NCBI RefSeq assembly: GCF_030770395.1
Contig: NZ_CP132480.1
Span: 5,482,954 to 5,543,547 of the forward strand
From: Telluria beijingensis
GTDB lineage: Bacteria; Pseudomonadota; Gammaproteobacteria; Burkholderiales; Burkholderiaceae_D
DNA: 60,594 bases
Reading direction: 5' to 3'
In this document: positions 11,492-18,440 of the stretch, in pieces
How positions within the stretch are numbered: position 1 is the stretch's first letter
Layout of the letters: every line of letters begins with the position of its first letter
Program-made: the position numbers and the translations under genes
The notes under the pieces: generated by a model
The model's database searches: none
The model's input: only the letters and a program-made list of their open reading frames with translations
Told to the model about the DNA's origin: nothing

Positions 11492-14125
11492 GTGCACATC
11501 CTCGAACAACGCTTCCTGCGCGGACCGAACGTCCACGCCGATTCGCCCTGCCTGCTGTCGGTGGTCGACCTGCAGGATTTATACGGCAAATCCACGAAAG
11601 ACCTGCCCGGCTTCAACCACGCGCTGCTCGAACTGCTGCCGTCGTTGCACGGCGAGCGCCTGCCGGCCGGCCAGCCGGGTGGCTTCGCCCAGCGCCTGCG
11701 CGAGGGAACTTATCTCGGCCGCGTGATCGAGCATGTGATGCTCGAACTGCAAACCCTGGCCGGCGCGCCAGCCAGCTTCGGGCGTACCCGGCCGGTGAGC
11801 GGCCATCCTGGACAATTCAGGATCGTGTGCGCCTATGCCTGCGAAAAGCTGGCCGAGCCGGCGTTCGACCTGGCGCTCGACCTGGTCGGCGCGCTGGCGC
11901 GCGGCGAAGGTTTCGAGCTGGCTCCGCGGCTGGAAGAACTGCGCGAGATCGCATCGCGCTACGCGATCGGCACCAGCACCGGCGCGGTGGTCAACGCTGC
12001 GCAGGAGCGCGGCATCCCGGTGCAGCGCATCACCGAGGACGCCAACCTGTTCCTGCTCGGCTGGGGCGTCAAGCAAAAGCGCCTGCAGGCCACCACCACC
12101 GGCGACACCAGCTTCATCGCGGTGAAGATCGCCAGCGACAAGCAGCTGACCAAGGCCTTGCTGAAGGAAGCCGGCGTGCCGGTGCCGGAAGGCGACGTCG
12201 TCACCACCGTGGAATCGGCGCAGCGCGTGGCGCGCCGCCTGAACGGGCCGGTGACCCTGAAGCCGCTGGACGGCAACCAGGGCAAGGGCGTGACGGTCGA
12301 CTGCAACACGCCGGACGACGTGGCGCGCGCCTTCGAATTCGCGCGCCAGTACGGCCGCCGCATCATCGTCGAGCGCCACGTGAGGGGGTTCGACTATCGG
12401 GTGCTGGTGGCCGGCGGGCGTGTGGCCGCGGCTTCGCGCCGGCGTCCGGCCCATGTGGTGGGCGATGGCGTCAAGACCATCCGCGAACTGGTCGAGATCG
12501 AGAACGCCAATCCGGCGCGCGGCGCCGGGCATGCGACCATCCTGACCCGGATCGCGCTCGACGAGCACGCGGCCGACATGCTGTCGCGCCAGGGCTTCGA
12601 ATTCGACAGCGTGCTGCCCGTCGGCGTGGTGGCCGAGTTGCGCGGCAACGCCAACCTGTCGACCGGCGGCACCGCCGAGGACGTGACCGAGCTGCTGCCG
12701 GATTCGACCCGCCTGCTGTGCATGCGCGCAGCCAGCAAGATCGGCCTCGACGTGGCCGGCATCGACATCGTGTGCGAAAACATCTCACAACCGCTGGCGG
12801 CGCAGCGCGGCGCGGTCATCGAAGTCAACGCCGCCCCCGGCATCCGCATGCACCAGTACCCGAGTGCGGGCGAGGCGCGCGATGCCGGCGAGGCGATCGT
12901 CGACGGCCTGATGGGCGTGTCCGATGGCCGCATTCCCGTGATCGCCCTGACCGGCACCAATGGCAAGACCACGACCACCCTGCTGGTCGCGCACGCGGCG
13001 CGCATGGCGGGCCGGGTGACCGGCGTGACCACCACCGAGGGCGTCTTCATCGACGGCAAGCAGGTCGTCAAGGGCGACTGCACCGGCTACTGGTCGGCGC
13101 GCACGGTGCTGCACGCGCCCGAGGTCGAGCTCGCGGTGCTGGAGACGGCGCGCGGCGGCATCCTCAAGCGCGGCCTGGCGTACGACCGATGCGACGTCGC
13201 GGTGGTGCTGAACATCGCGGCCGACCACCTGGGCCTGGACGGTGTCGACACGGTCGAGGACCTGGCGCAGGTGAAGGCGGTGGTGGCGCAATCGGCCTCG
13301 AAGGCGGTGGTGCTCAACGCCGAGGATGCGTTGTGCGTGCAGATGGCGCGCCGCGTCAAACCTGGCGCCGAGGTGCTGTTCTTCTCGATGGACGCCGAGA
13401 ACCCGGTACTGCTCAAGCACCTGGAAGACGGCGGCCGCGGCGTCTACCTGCAGGACGGCGCGGTGGTGGTCGCCGACGGCCACATGCAGCAGGCGGTGAT
13501 CAAGGTCGAGAGCATGCCGGTGGCCTTCGGCGGCCTGGCCCGCTTCAACATCGCCAACGCCCTGGCGGCAGCCGCGGCCCTGATGGCCGCCGATTTCAGC
13601 CACCTGCAAATCGCCGCCGGCCTGTCGACGTTTGTCTCCAACGGCCGCACCAACCCCTTGCGCACGAATATGTTCGACGTACGCGGCGTCACGGTCATCG
13701 TCGACTACGCCCACAACCCCGCTGCCTACGCGGCGATGGCCGACATGGCCCGCGGCATGCTCCCTGGCCAACTGGTCGGCATCGTCACGGCCCCCGGCGA
13801 CCGCCGCGACACTGACCTGCGCGAAGTAGGCCGCGTCTGTGGCGCCCGCTTCGACGAGCTGGTCGTCTACGAATCGCAAAGCCGCGGCCGCGCCGTCGGC
13901 GAAGCGGTAGACCTGATCCTCTCCGGCGCCGAAGAAGCGGTCGGCCTGAGCGACACGCTGCACCGCGAGATCGAGGTCGGCAACGCGATCCGCCTGGGCC
14001 TGAGCCTGTGCAACCCGGGCGACGTCCTGGTCTTCGCCTGCGGCTCCTCCCTCCAGGTCTTCATCGACGCCATCCGCATCACCGACCCCGAAAGCGCAGA
14101 CCTGATCGCCTCCCAAACCACCTAA
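11492..14125 (+). CDS. cphA: Cyanophycin synthetase
   Basis: The enzyme makes the nitrogen reserve cyanophycin by ATP-dependent addition of Asp and Arg. At 877 aa it has the usual CphA length and order: an N-terminal domain, an ATP-grasp domain (about 215-480, with KPLDGNQGKGVTVDC and the late motif IEVNAAPGIRMH) and a Mur-ligase-like domain with an intact P-loop GTNGKTTTT (from residue 488), ending in a Mur C-terminal domain (VDYAHNPAAY). GTG 11492 is supported by AAGGAA 6 nt upstream. No cyanophycinase and no second cphA copy lies in the window. Both ATP sites are intact, which favours CphA over the degenerate paralogues. Confidence 0.95.
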   Translation: MHILEQRFLRGPNVHADSPCLLSVVDLQDLYGKSTKDLPGFNHALLELLPSLHGERLPAGQPGGFAQRLREGTYLGRVIEHVMLELQTLAGAPASFGRTRPVSGHPGQFRIVCAYACEKLAEPAFDLALDLVGALARGEGFELAPRLEELREIASRYAIGTSTGAVVNAAQERGIPVQRITEDANLFLLGWGVKQKRLQATTTGDTSFIAVKIASDKQLTKALLKEAGVPVPEGDVVTTVESAQRVARRLNGPVTLKPLDGNQGKGVTVDCNTPDDVARAFEFARQYGRRIIVERHVRGFDYRVLVAGGRVAAASRRRPAHVVGDGVKTIRELVEIENANPARGAGHATILTRIALDEHAADMLSRQGFEFDSVLPVGVVAELRGNANLSTGGTAEDVTELLPDSTRLLCMRAASKIGLDVAGIDIVCENISQPLAAQRGAVIEVNAAPGIRMHQYPSAGEARDAGEAIVDGLMGVSDGRIPVIALTGTNGKTTTTLLVAHAARMAGRVTGVTTTEGVFIDGKQVVKGDCTGYWSARTVLHAPEVELAVLETARGGILKRGLAYDRCDVAVVLNIAADHLGLDGVDTVEDLAQVKAVVAQSASKAVVLNAEDALCVQMARRVKPGAEVLFFSMDAENPVLLKHLEDGGRGVYLQDGAVVVADGHMQQAVIKVESMPVAFGGLARFNIANALAAAAALMAADFSHLQIAAGLSTFVSNGRTNPLRTNMFDVRGVTVIVDYAHNPAAYAAMADMARGMLPGQLVGIVTAPGDRRDTDLREVGRVCGARFDELVVYESQSRGRAVGEAVDLILSGAEEAVGLSDTLHREIEVGNAIRLGLSLCNPGDVLVFACGSSLQVFIDAIRITDPESADLIASQTT

Positions 14126-14257
14126 CCCGATGGGGGTCAGAGTAGAATCCCCATGGGGGTCAGAGTAGAATTGTCGAGCAATTTCCCAAATCCGCCCGCC
14201 AATTAAGTAGGGTCAGAGTAAAATTATTGGGCAATTGCCTCGCTTGACCTGCGGTTA

Positions 14258-14285
14258 TTCCCTTCTGGCATATGCCAGAAGGGAA
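14258..14285. repeat. Perfect 28-bp palindrome
   Basis: The half-site TTCCCTTCTGGCAT is followed directly by its exact reverse complement with no spacer. It has no T tract, so it is not a classic terminator. Its sequence is unrelated to the surrounding repeat core. It may be a protein-binding site or the remains of another palindromic element. Confidence 0.7.
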
Positions 14286-14298
14286 GCAATAAAATAAG

Positions 14299-14366
14299 TA
14301 GGGTCGGAGTAAAATTGTTTGCCAATTGATTTTAAAAAATTGGCAAACAATTTTACTCCGACCCTA
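14299..14366. repeat. Complete 68-bp hairpin unit of the repeat family
   Basis: The arms 14299-14327 and 14338-14366 are perfect 29-bp inverted repeats around a 10-nt loop. The outer ends carry the family core TAGGGTCGGAGTAAAATT. This is the best-preserved unit in the array and can be used as the query for the family. Confidence 0.85.
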
Positions 14367-14636
14367 TTTGTTTTCAGGCCAATCTGGCACTACTAGCGGC
14401 TCGCGCTATTCCCAGCTTAATTAAATTTTGGATGTGAAACTATTTGGCGTGAAAATCCAGCTTTATCCATGAGGGTCAGATTCAATTTATCGAGCAACTT
14501 CTCAAGTTGTCAGTTAACTCTACTCTGACCCTACGGTTATCAGGAGCTATTATCCAACAATTAGGGTCAGAGTAGATTTAATTCGCAATTGATTTACTGA
14601 AGTTGTCAAACAATTTTACTCTGAGGTGGCCCGGGT

Positions 14637-14966
14637 TTGGTGGACATCCGCGACGCGCGCCAGGAGCAGGCCGCGCGCCAGGCCGGCGACGACCGCCGGC
14701 GCGCGCTGCAGCGGGTCGCGGCCGGCGCCGGCCAGCAGTGGCTGGCGAGCTACGAGCGCCAGGCGGCCAGCATGGGCAGCCTGCTGCTGGCCCACGTGGC
14801 GGCCTACTGGGAAGGCGAAGTCGCGGCCGTGATCGGCGAGCGGACGACGGACGTCGACGCCCTGCTCGAGCGCCTGCGCATGGCGCCAGAGGAGTGCGCG
14901 GCGGCGCTGGCCGCGCTGCGCGCGGACGCTACCGCCATGCAGGCTTGCCTGGAGGGGCTGGCGTGA
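14637..14966 (+). CDS. Small helical protein, first gene of the Hsp70/dynamin operon
   Basis: I do not recognise this 109-aa protein. It is alanine, arginine and glutamate rich and predicted wholly helical, with no membrane segment. The frame opens after a TGA at 14622-14624 that lies inside the last repeat unit. The start is TTG 14637 or GTG 14640, with GAGGTGG at 14624-14630 as the likely ribosome binding site. The 5' end abuts the repeat array directly, so the gene may have been trimmed or may have acquired a new start there. Its stop overlaps the next start (GTGA), marking translational coupling. Confidence 0.6.
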   Translation: MVDIRDARQEQAARQAGDDRRRALQRVAAGAGQQWLASYERQAASMGSLLLAHVAAYWEGEVAAVIGERTTDVDALLERLRMAPEECAAALAALRADATAMQACLEGLA

Positions 14967-15685
14967 AGGAGAAGGACGCCCTGTTGCGCCAGCTGGTGCA
15001 GGACGCCGCGGCAGCGCCGCTCGACGACTATCTCGTGCAGCTCGCGCGCGGCAACGCCGCGGCCGACGGCCTGGCGGCGTTGCTGGAACGCTTCGACGAC
15101 AATCTGGCCCGGCTCGAGGCGCTCAGGGCGACCAGCAATCGCGACCTGGTGCGCGAAGTGCTGGCGCAGACGCGCGGCCCTTCCCGGGCGCGCGTGGGCG
15201 AGCCGGGTGCGCTCGACGGCTGGCACAAGATCGACGACGGCGGGCGCCGCCTCAAGCTGCAGGCGACCGAGTGGCGCGCGGCGCTCGACACCGGGCGGCG
15301 CCTGATGTGGACCGTGAACGCCGACCGCAGTGGCGACGAGCCGCATCCCTGCCGACTGGTCACCTGGCACGAGGCCCTGAAGCGCCTGACCGCACTGAAC
15401 TTCGGCGCCTGGTGCGGCCATCGCGACTGGCGCATTCCCACCATCGCCGAACTGAACACGCTGACCTATACCGCCGACGCCAGCGATGAGCTGCGCATCT
15501 CGGCCAGGCTGTTCCCGGACCTGCGCGGCCATGGCGGGCAATGCATGACATGGTCGTCGAGCCGTTTCAACGATACGCGGCTGCTCGACGTCTATGATTT
15601 CGCGCATGGCACCGTCCATCGCAAGATGGTGGGCGAAACCGCCTACCTGCGTTTCGTCCGGACCATGGGCGACAACGAGTCGTGA
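14963..15685 (+). CDS. DUF1566 (Lcl_C, C-type-lectin-like) domain protein
   Basis: The 240-aa protein has a helical N-terminal part (about 1-75) and a DUF1566-type domain (about 85-235). Family marks are LMWTVNADRSG, the alternating-strand motif CGHRDWRIPTIAEL at 151-164, MTWSSSRF and the closing YLRFVRTMG. There is no signal peptide, so this copy should be cytoplasmic, unlike many DUF1566 proteins. GTG 14963 overlaps the preceding stop and is in the only sensible frame; the same frame is open from 14603, but that part is noncoding shadow. A second DUF1566-type domain sits at the N terminus of the Hsp70-like protein of the same operon. Confidence 0.82.
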   Translation: MKEKDALLRQLVQDAAAAPLDDYLVQLARGNAAADGLAALLERFDDNLARLEALRATSNRDLVREVLAQTRGPSRARVGEPGALDGWHKIDDGGRRLKLQATEWRAALDTGRRLMWTVNADRSGDEPHPCRLVTWHEALKRLTALNFGAWCGHRDWRIPTIAELNTLTYTADASDELRISARLFPDLRGHGGQCMTWSSSRFNDTRLLDVYDFAHGTVHRKMVGETAYLRFVRTMGDNES

Positions 15686-16422
15686 ATCCGCGCGACGACA
15701 GCCTGGCGGCGCGGCTCGAAGCGAGCCTGCGGCGCGACATCGCGCAACTGGGCGCCATGCCCGACAGCGCGGTCGGACGGCGCGCGGGCCGGCGCATGCT
15801 GGATGTGGCGACCCATGCGCCGGCCTTCCTGTGCCTGCTGGTCGAGCCGCTGCTGGAGGGAGACTCCGCGGCGCGGCTGGCGACGCTCGAGGACTGCGCC
15901 CGGGTCCACCTGTACGCGCGCGTGCTGGACGACGCACTGGACGAGAACCTGCCGCTCGACCGGCGCAACCTGCTGCGCATCCAGCCCCAGTACTGGCGCG
16001 CCGTCTATAGCCTGGGCGCCCGCCATCCGGCGCACGCCGCCGGCGCGGCGGCCTTGGTCGAGGACACCGTGGCCGCCGTCGCCATCGACGACGCGGCCGC
16101 CACGCCCGGCGAATGGGGCCGCAAGAACGCCCACCTGCTGCTGGCGCCGCTGCTGTTGTCGGGCGACAGCGCGGCCTGGCGCGCCGCCGCGCCCGGCCTG
16201 TTGGCGCTGCTCGCGCTGGACCAGGCCGGCGACGAGCTGGCCCAGGGCCGGCTGGTCACGTCCGGCCCGCGGGCGGAGCTGGCGGCCTGCCTCGAACACT
16301 GGCTCGATCCCGCGGCGATCGAGGCGTTGCGCCGCCATGGCTGGCGCCAGGCGGCGGCGCGCCTGCTGCACGATGGCGCGGCGCTGCTGCGCATCCTGAC
16401 CACCAACGGACTACCCGCATGA
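15682..16422 (+). CDS. All-helical protein with class I isoprenoid-synthase-like motifs
   Basis: This 246-aa helical protein is not a clear member of a named family. Two motifs are suggestive. VLDDALDENL at 81-90 contains DDxxD. LDQAGDELAQGRLV at 179-192 has the spacing DxxxDxxxxGR seen in squalene/phytoene-type synthases. The separation of about 95 residues and the all-alpha character also fit that fold, but the usual prenyl-transferase length is about 280-340 aa, so this would be a short form. GTG 15682 overlaps the previous stop (GTGA), and the gene's own stop overlaps the GTPase start. The name is inference. Confidence 0.6.
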   Translation: MNPRDDSLAARLEASLRRDIAQLGAMPDSAVGRRAGRRMLDVATHAPAFLCLLVEPLLEGDSAARLATLEDCARVHLYARVLDDALDENLPLDRRNLLRIQPQYWRAVYSLGARHPAHAAGAAALVEDTVAAVAIDDAAATPGEWGRKNAHLLLAPLLLSGDSAAWRAAAPGLLALLALDQAGDELAQGRLVTSGPRAELAACLEHWLDPAAIEALRRHGWRQAAARLLHDGAALLRILTTNGLPA

Positions 16423-17915
16423 AATCAAGATCCAATCTCGCCGCCCGCATCGATGCCGGGCTGCGCCAGTTCGCTGCGCGCCTGGAACGCGACACCGCTT
16501 TGCAGGACGGCGCCCTGACCATCCGCATCTTTGGTGAATTCTCGGCCGGCAAGACCCGGCTGCTGGGCGAACTGCTGGGCGACCTGGCGCCGCCGGCGCT
16601 CGCGCCGATCAGTTCGCGCGAGGTGCAGACCCGCCTGCAGCTCGAGGTGAGTCACGGCCCGACCGCGCGGCTGACCGTGGTCGAACGCGCTTGCGACGTG
16701 GTCCAGGGGCGCGAAGTGGCCTGCCTCGAACGGTTCCCGACCCGCGCCGAAATCGATGCCGCGGGCTATGACCCGTTGCGGCACCGGCTGCGCCTTTGCG
16801 TCCCGCTCCCGCAACTGGTGGTCGAATACGATGGCTACCACGACGCCGGCGTCCCGCGGCGGCTGTTCGTGATCGACATGCCGGGCTGGAATTCAGGCGA
16901 GGACGCGGAGGCGCCGGACATCGTCCTCAGCGACGATCCCTGCCTGGCCCTGGTCTACGTCACATCGGCCAGCCGGCTCGACAGCGGGGGAAACCTGGTG
17001 CGGCTGCGCGCCTTCCTGAAGACGGTCAGGCGCGATGCGGCCTTCCTGGACGGAAACCGATTGGCGGTCGTGATCACCCATTGCGACGCCGCCGACGCGG
17101 CGCGCCTGCGCGAGCGTGCGCGCGCCATGGTCGAGCGGGCCTGGAGCGAGGAGGGCGGCGACGTCTCCTGGCTCGGGCTGACCGTCCTGGCCGCCGAATT
17201 CAACGCGATGGCGCCGGGCCAGCTGGTGGAATTCCGGGAGCGCTTCTGGGAAGCGGTCCTGGCCCGGCGTCCCGAACCGGCTACGCCCGCCCACCCGTGG
17301 AGCGCGGCGATCGCGCGCTGGGATGGCGAGGACGATATCCGTCCGCGCCTGGCCCTGACCGGCCAGATGCTGGAGGCGCTGCGCAAGCTGGCCACGCGCG
17401 CGCGCCAGGATGGCCGCTTCCTGCGCAGCATGAACATGCACCGCCTGGCGGGCGCCAGCGACGAGCAGATGCGCCTCGAGCTGCATCGCGCCTGGCGCCG
17501 CCAGACCGGTCTCGACGACCTGCAACGGGCGGCGGAGGCGCTCGACGCGCTGCGGCTCGATGCCGCCCATCCGCTGGCGGACTGGTGGCGCGAGGTCTGG
17601 TTCGACCAGGCGCAACTGCTGTTTGGCGTCGCGCGCGCCTTCGTGACCCAGGCCGAGCGCGCCCTCGACAGCGTCGATGTCGGCACGCCCGACCTCGAGG
17701 CGCACCTGGTGCAGCGCCTGGCCAAGCCGCATGCGAAGCTCGAGGCCGCGCTGGGATCGAGCTTCGCGCGCCTGGTCGACGTGGCAGGCGGCCTGGCGCG
17801 CCTCGACGGCGGCCAGGCGGTCGCCACGTTACTCGCCCTGAGCACGCTGCAGGGACGCTACGAGCAGCATCTCGCGCGTCAGTTGCAGGCGCTGCGGCCC
17901 AGGGAGGCGGCATGA
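16419..17915 (+). CDS. Dynamin-like large GTPase
   Basis: The 498-aa protein has a P-loop GEFSAGKT at 39-46, a G3 motif DMPG at 153-156 and a G4-like THCD at 220-223. Long helices follow (about 320-498), as expected for the stalk of bacterial dynamin-like proteins. The GEFSAGK[ST] P-loop form is typical of that group. I see no transmembrane segment. THCD in place of N/TKxD weakens predicted guanine specificity but occurs in relatives. ATG 16419 overlaps the previous stop (ATGA), and the stop overlaps the next ATG. Within the operon it is the likely mechanoenzyme or switch. Confidence 0.82.
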   Translation: MKSRSNLAARIDAGLRQFAARLERDTALQDGALTIRIFGEFSAGKTRLLGELLGDLAPPALAPISSREVQTRLQLEVSHGPTARLTVVERACDVVQGREVACLERFPTRAEIDAAGYDPLRHRLRLCVPLPQLVVEYDGYHDAGVPRRLFVIDMPGWNSGEDAEAPDIVLSDDPCLALVYVTSASRLDSGGNLVRLRAFLKTVRRDAAFLDGNRLAVVITHCDAADAARLRERARAMVERAWSEEGGDVSWLGLTVLAAEFNAMAPGQLVEFRERFWEAVLARRPEPATPAHPWSAAIARWDGEDDIRPRLALTGQMLEALRKLATRARQDGRFLRSMNMHRLAGASDEQMRLELHRAWRRQTGLDDLQRAAEALDALRLDAAHPLADWWREVWFDQAQLLFGVARAFVTQAERALDSVDVGTPDLEAHLVQRLAKPHAKLEAALGSSFARLVDVAGGLARLDGGQAVATLLALSTLQGRYEQHLARQLQALRPREAA

Positions 17916-18397
17916 CGCCGCACGACGCCGTCCAGGATTACCTGGCCGGGCACGCCGACGGCGGCGCCATGGCCGCCTATCTCGACAACCTGGCCGCGAG
18001 CGAGGCGCGCGAACGTACCGGGGCCCTGGCGCGCGAGCGCGACGCCATGCGCGCCGAGATCGAGGCGCTGCGCCAGGAGCAGGCTGCGCTGCTCGATGAG
18101 ATGGACCGGCTGCGCGGGGCGCGGGTCGAGCTGCTGGTGAGTTTCCTGCCCGTCGTATTCCGCCATTTCTGGACCGTCGTGCGGCCCGACGAACTGGCCA
18201 TGATGTGCGGCCAGCTGGCGCCGCCGCCGGTGCCGTCGCCCTGCCTCGAGCCGTCCGCCGAGACGGTCCAGTTCATGAAGGCGAAGCTATATGCCTTGCC
18301 GCAGGCGGACCGCGAACGCATCCGCGGCTTTTGCCTGGACCTGCGCCAGCGCCTGCAAGTGCGCGCCGAGCTGCGCGATTTCGTGCGCCAGCCCTGA
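17912..18397 (+). CDS. Coiled-coil protein, possible partner of the Hsp70-like ATPase
   Basis: The 161-aa protein has a strong heptad-like segment at about 28-72 (for example RAEIEALRQEQAALLDEMDR). A mixed helical region and a charged helix at the C terminus follow. The order, a long coiled coil then a compact domain, recalls GrpE nucleotide-exchange factors of Hsp70, and it lies directly between the GTPase and Hsp70-like genes. I cannot see a diagnostic GrpE sequence motif, so this is context-based inference. ATG 17912 overlaps the GTPase stop. Confidence 0.65.
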   Translation: MTPHDAVQDYLAGHADGGAMAAYLDNLAASEARERTGALARERDAMRAEIEALRQEQAALLDEMDRLRGARVELLVSFLPVVFRHFWTVVRPDELAMMCGQLAPPPVPSPCLEPSAETVQFMKAKLYALPQADRERIRGFCLDLRQRLQVRAELRDFVRQP

Positions 18398-18440
18398 GCC
18401 TGGCCGCCCCATCCGATTCAATCCTCCTGCGCTATCCATC

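Larger units (their letters stand above)
14126..14636. repeat. AT-rich array of GGGTCAGAGTAAAATT palindromic repeats
   Basis: This 511-nt gene-free stretch is much more AT-rich than its flanks. Direct copies of the core GGGTCAGAGTAGAATT or variants start at 14134, 14157, 14210, 14301, 14473 (degenerate) and 14564. Inverted copies end the units at about 14366, 14532 and 14624. Paired copies form three hairpin units: 14299-14366, 14472-14532 and 14563-14624. The style matches REP-like repeats mobilised by RAYT transposases, but no transposase gene is present in the window. A separate perfect palindrome lies at 14258-14285. Confidence 0.85.

Noticed and set aside
11827..13815. Long frames on both strands inside cphA
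   Set aside because: The cphA frame carries all expected motifs; the others are out-of-frame readings of the same GC-rich DNA.
14126..14625. Possible CRISPR array
   Set aside because: The repeated core occurs at irregular spacing in both orientations and forms hairpin units; there are no regular spacers and no cas genes.
14603..14962. N-terminal extension of the DUF1566 gene
   Set aside because: The frame is open, but the extension overlaps the 109-aa gene and reads as Arg/Gly/Pro-rich shadow; the GTG at 14963 fits the overlap pattern of the operon.
16113..16418. N-terminal extension of the dynamin-like GTPase
   Set aside because: It overlaps the upstream gene in another frame and has shadow composition; ATG 16419 shares the ATGA overlap and starts just before the P-loop.
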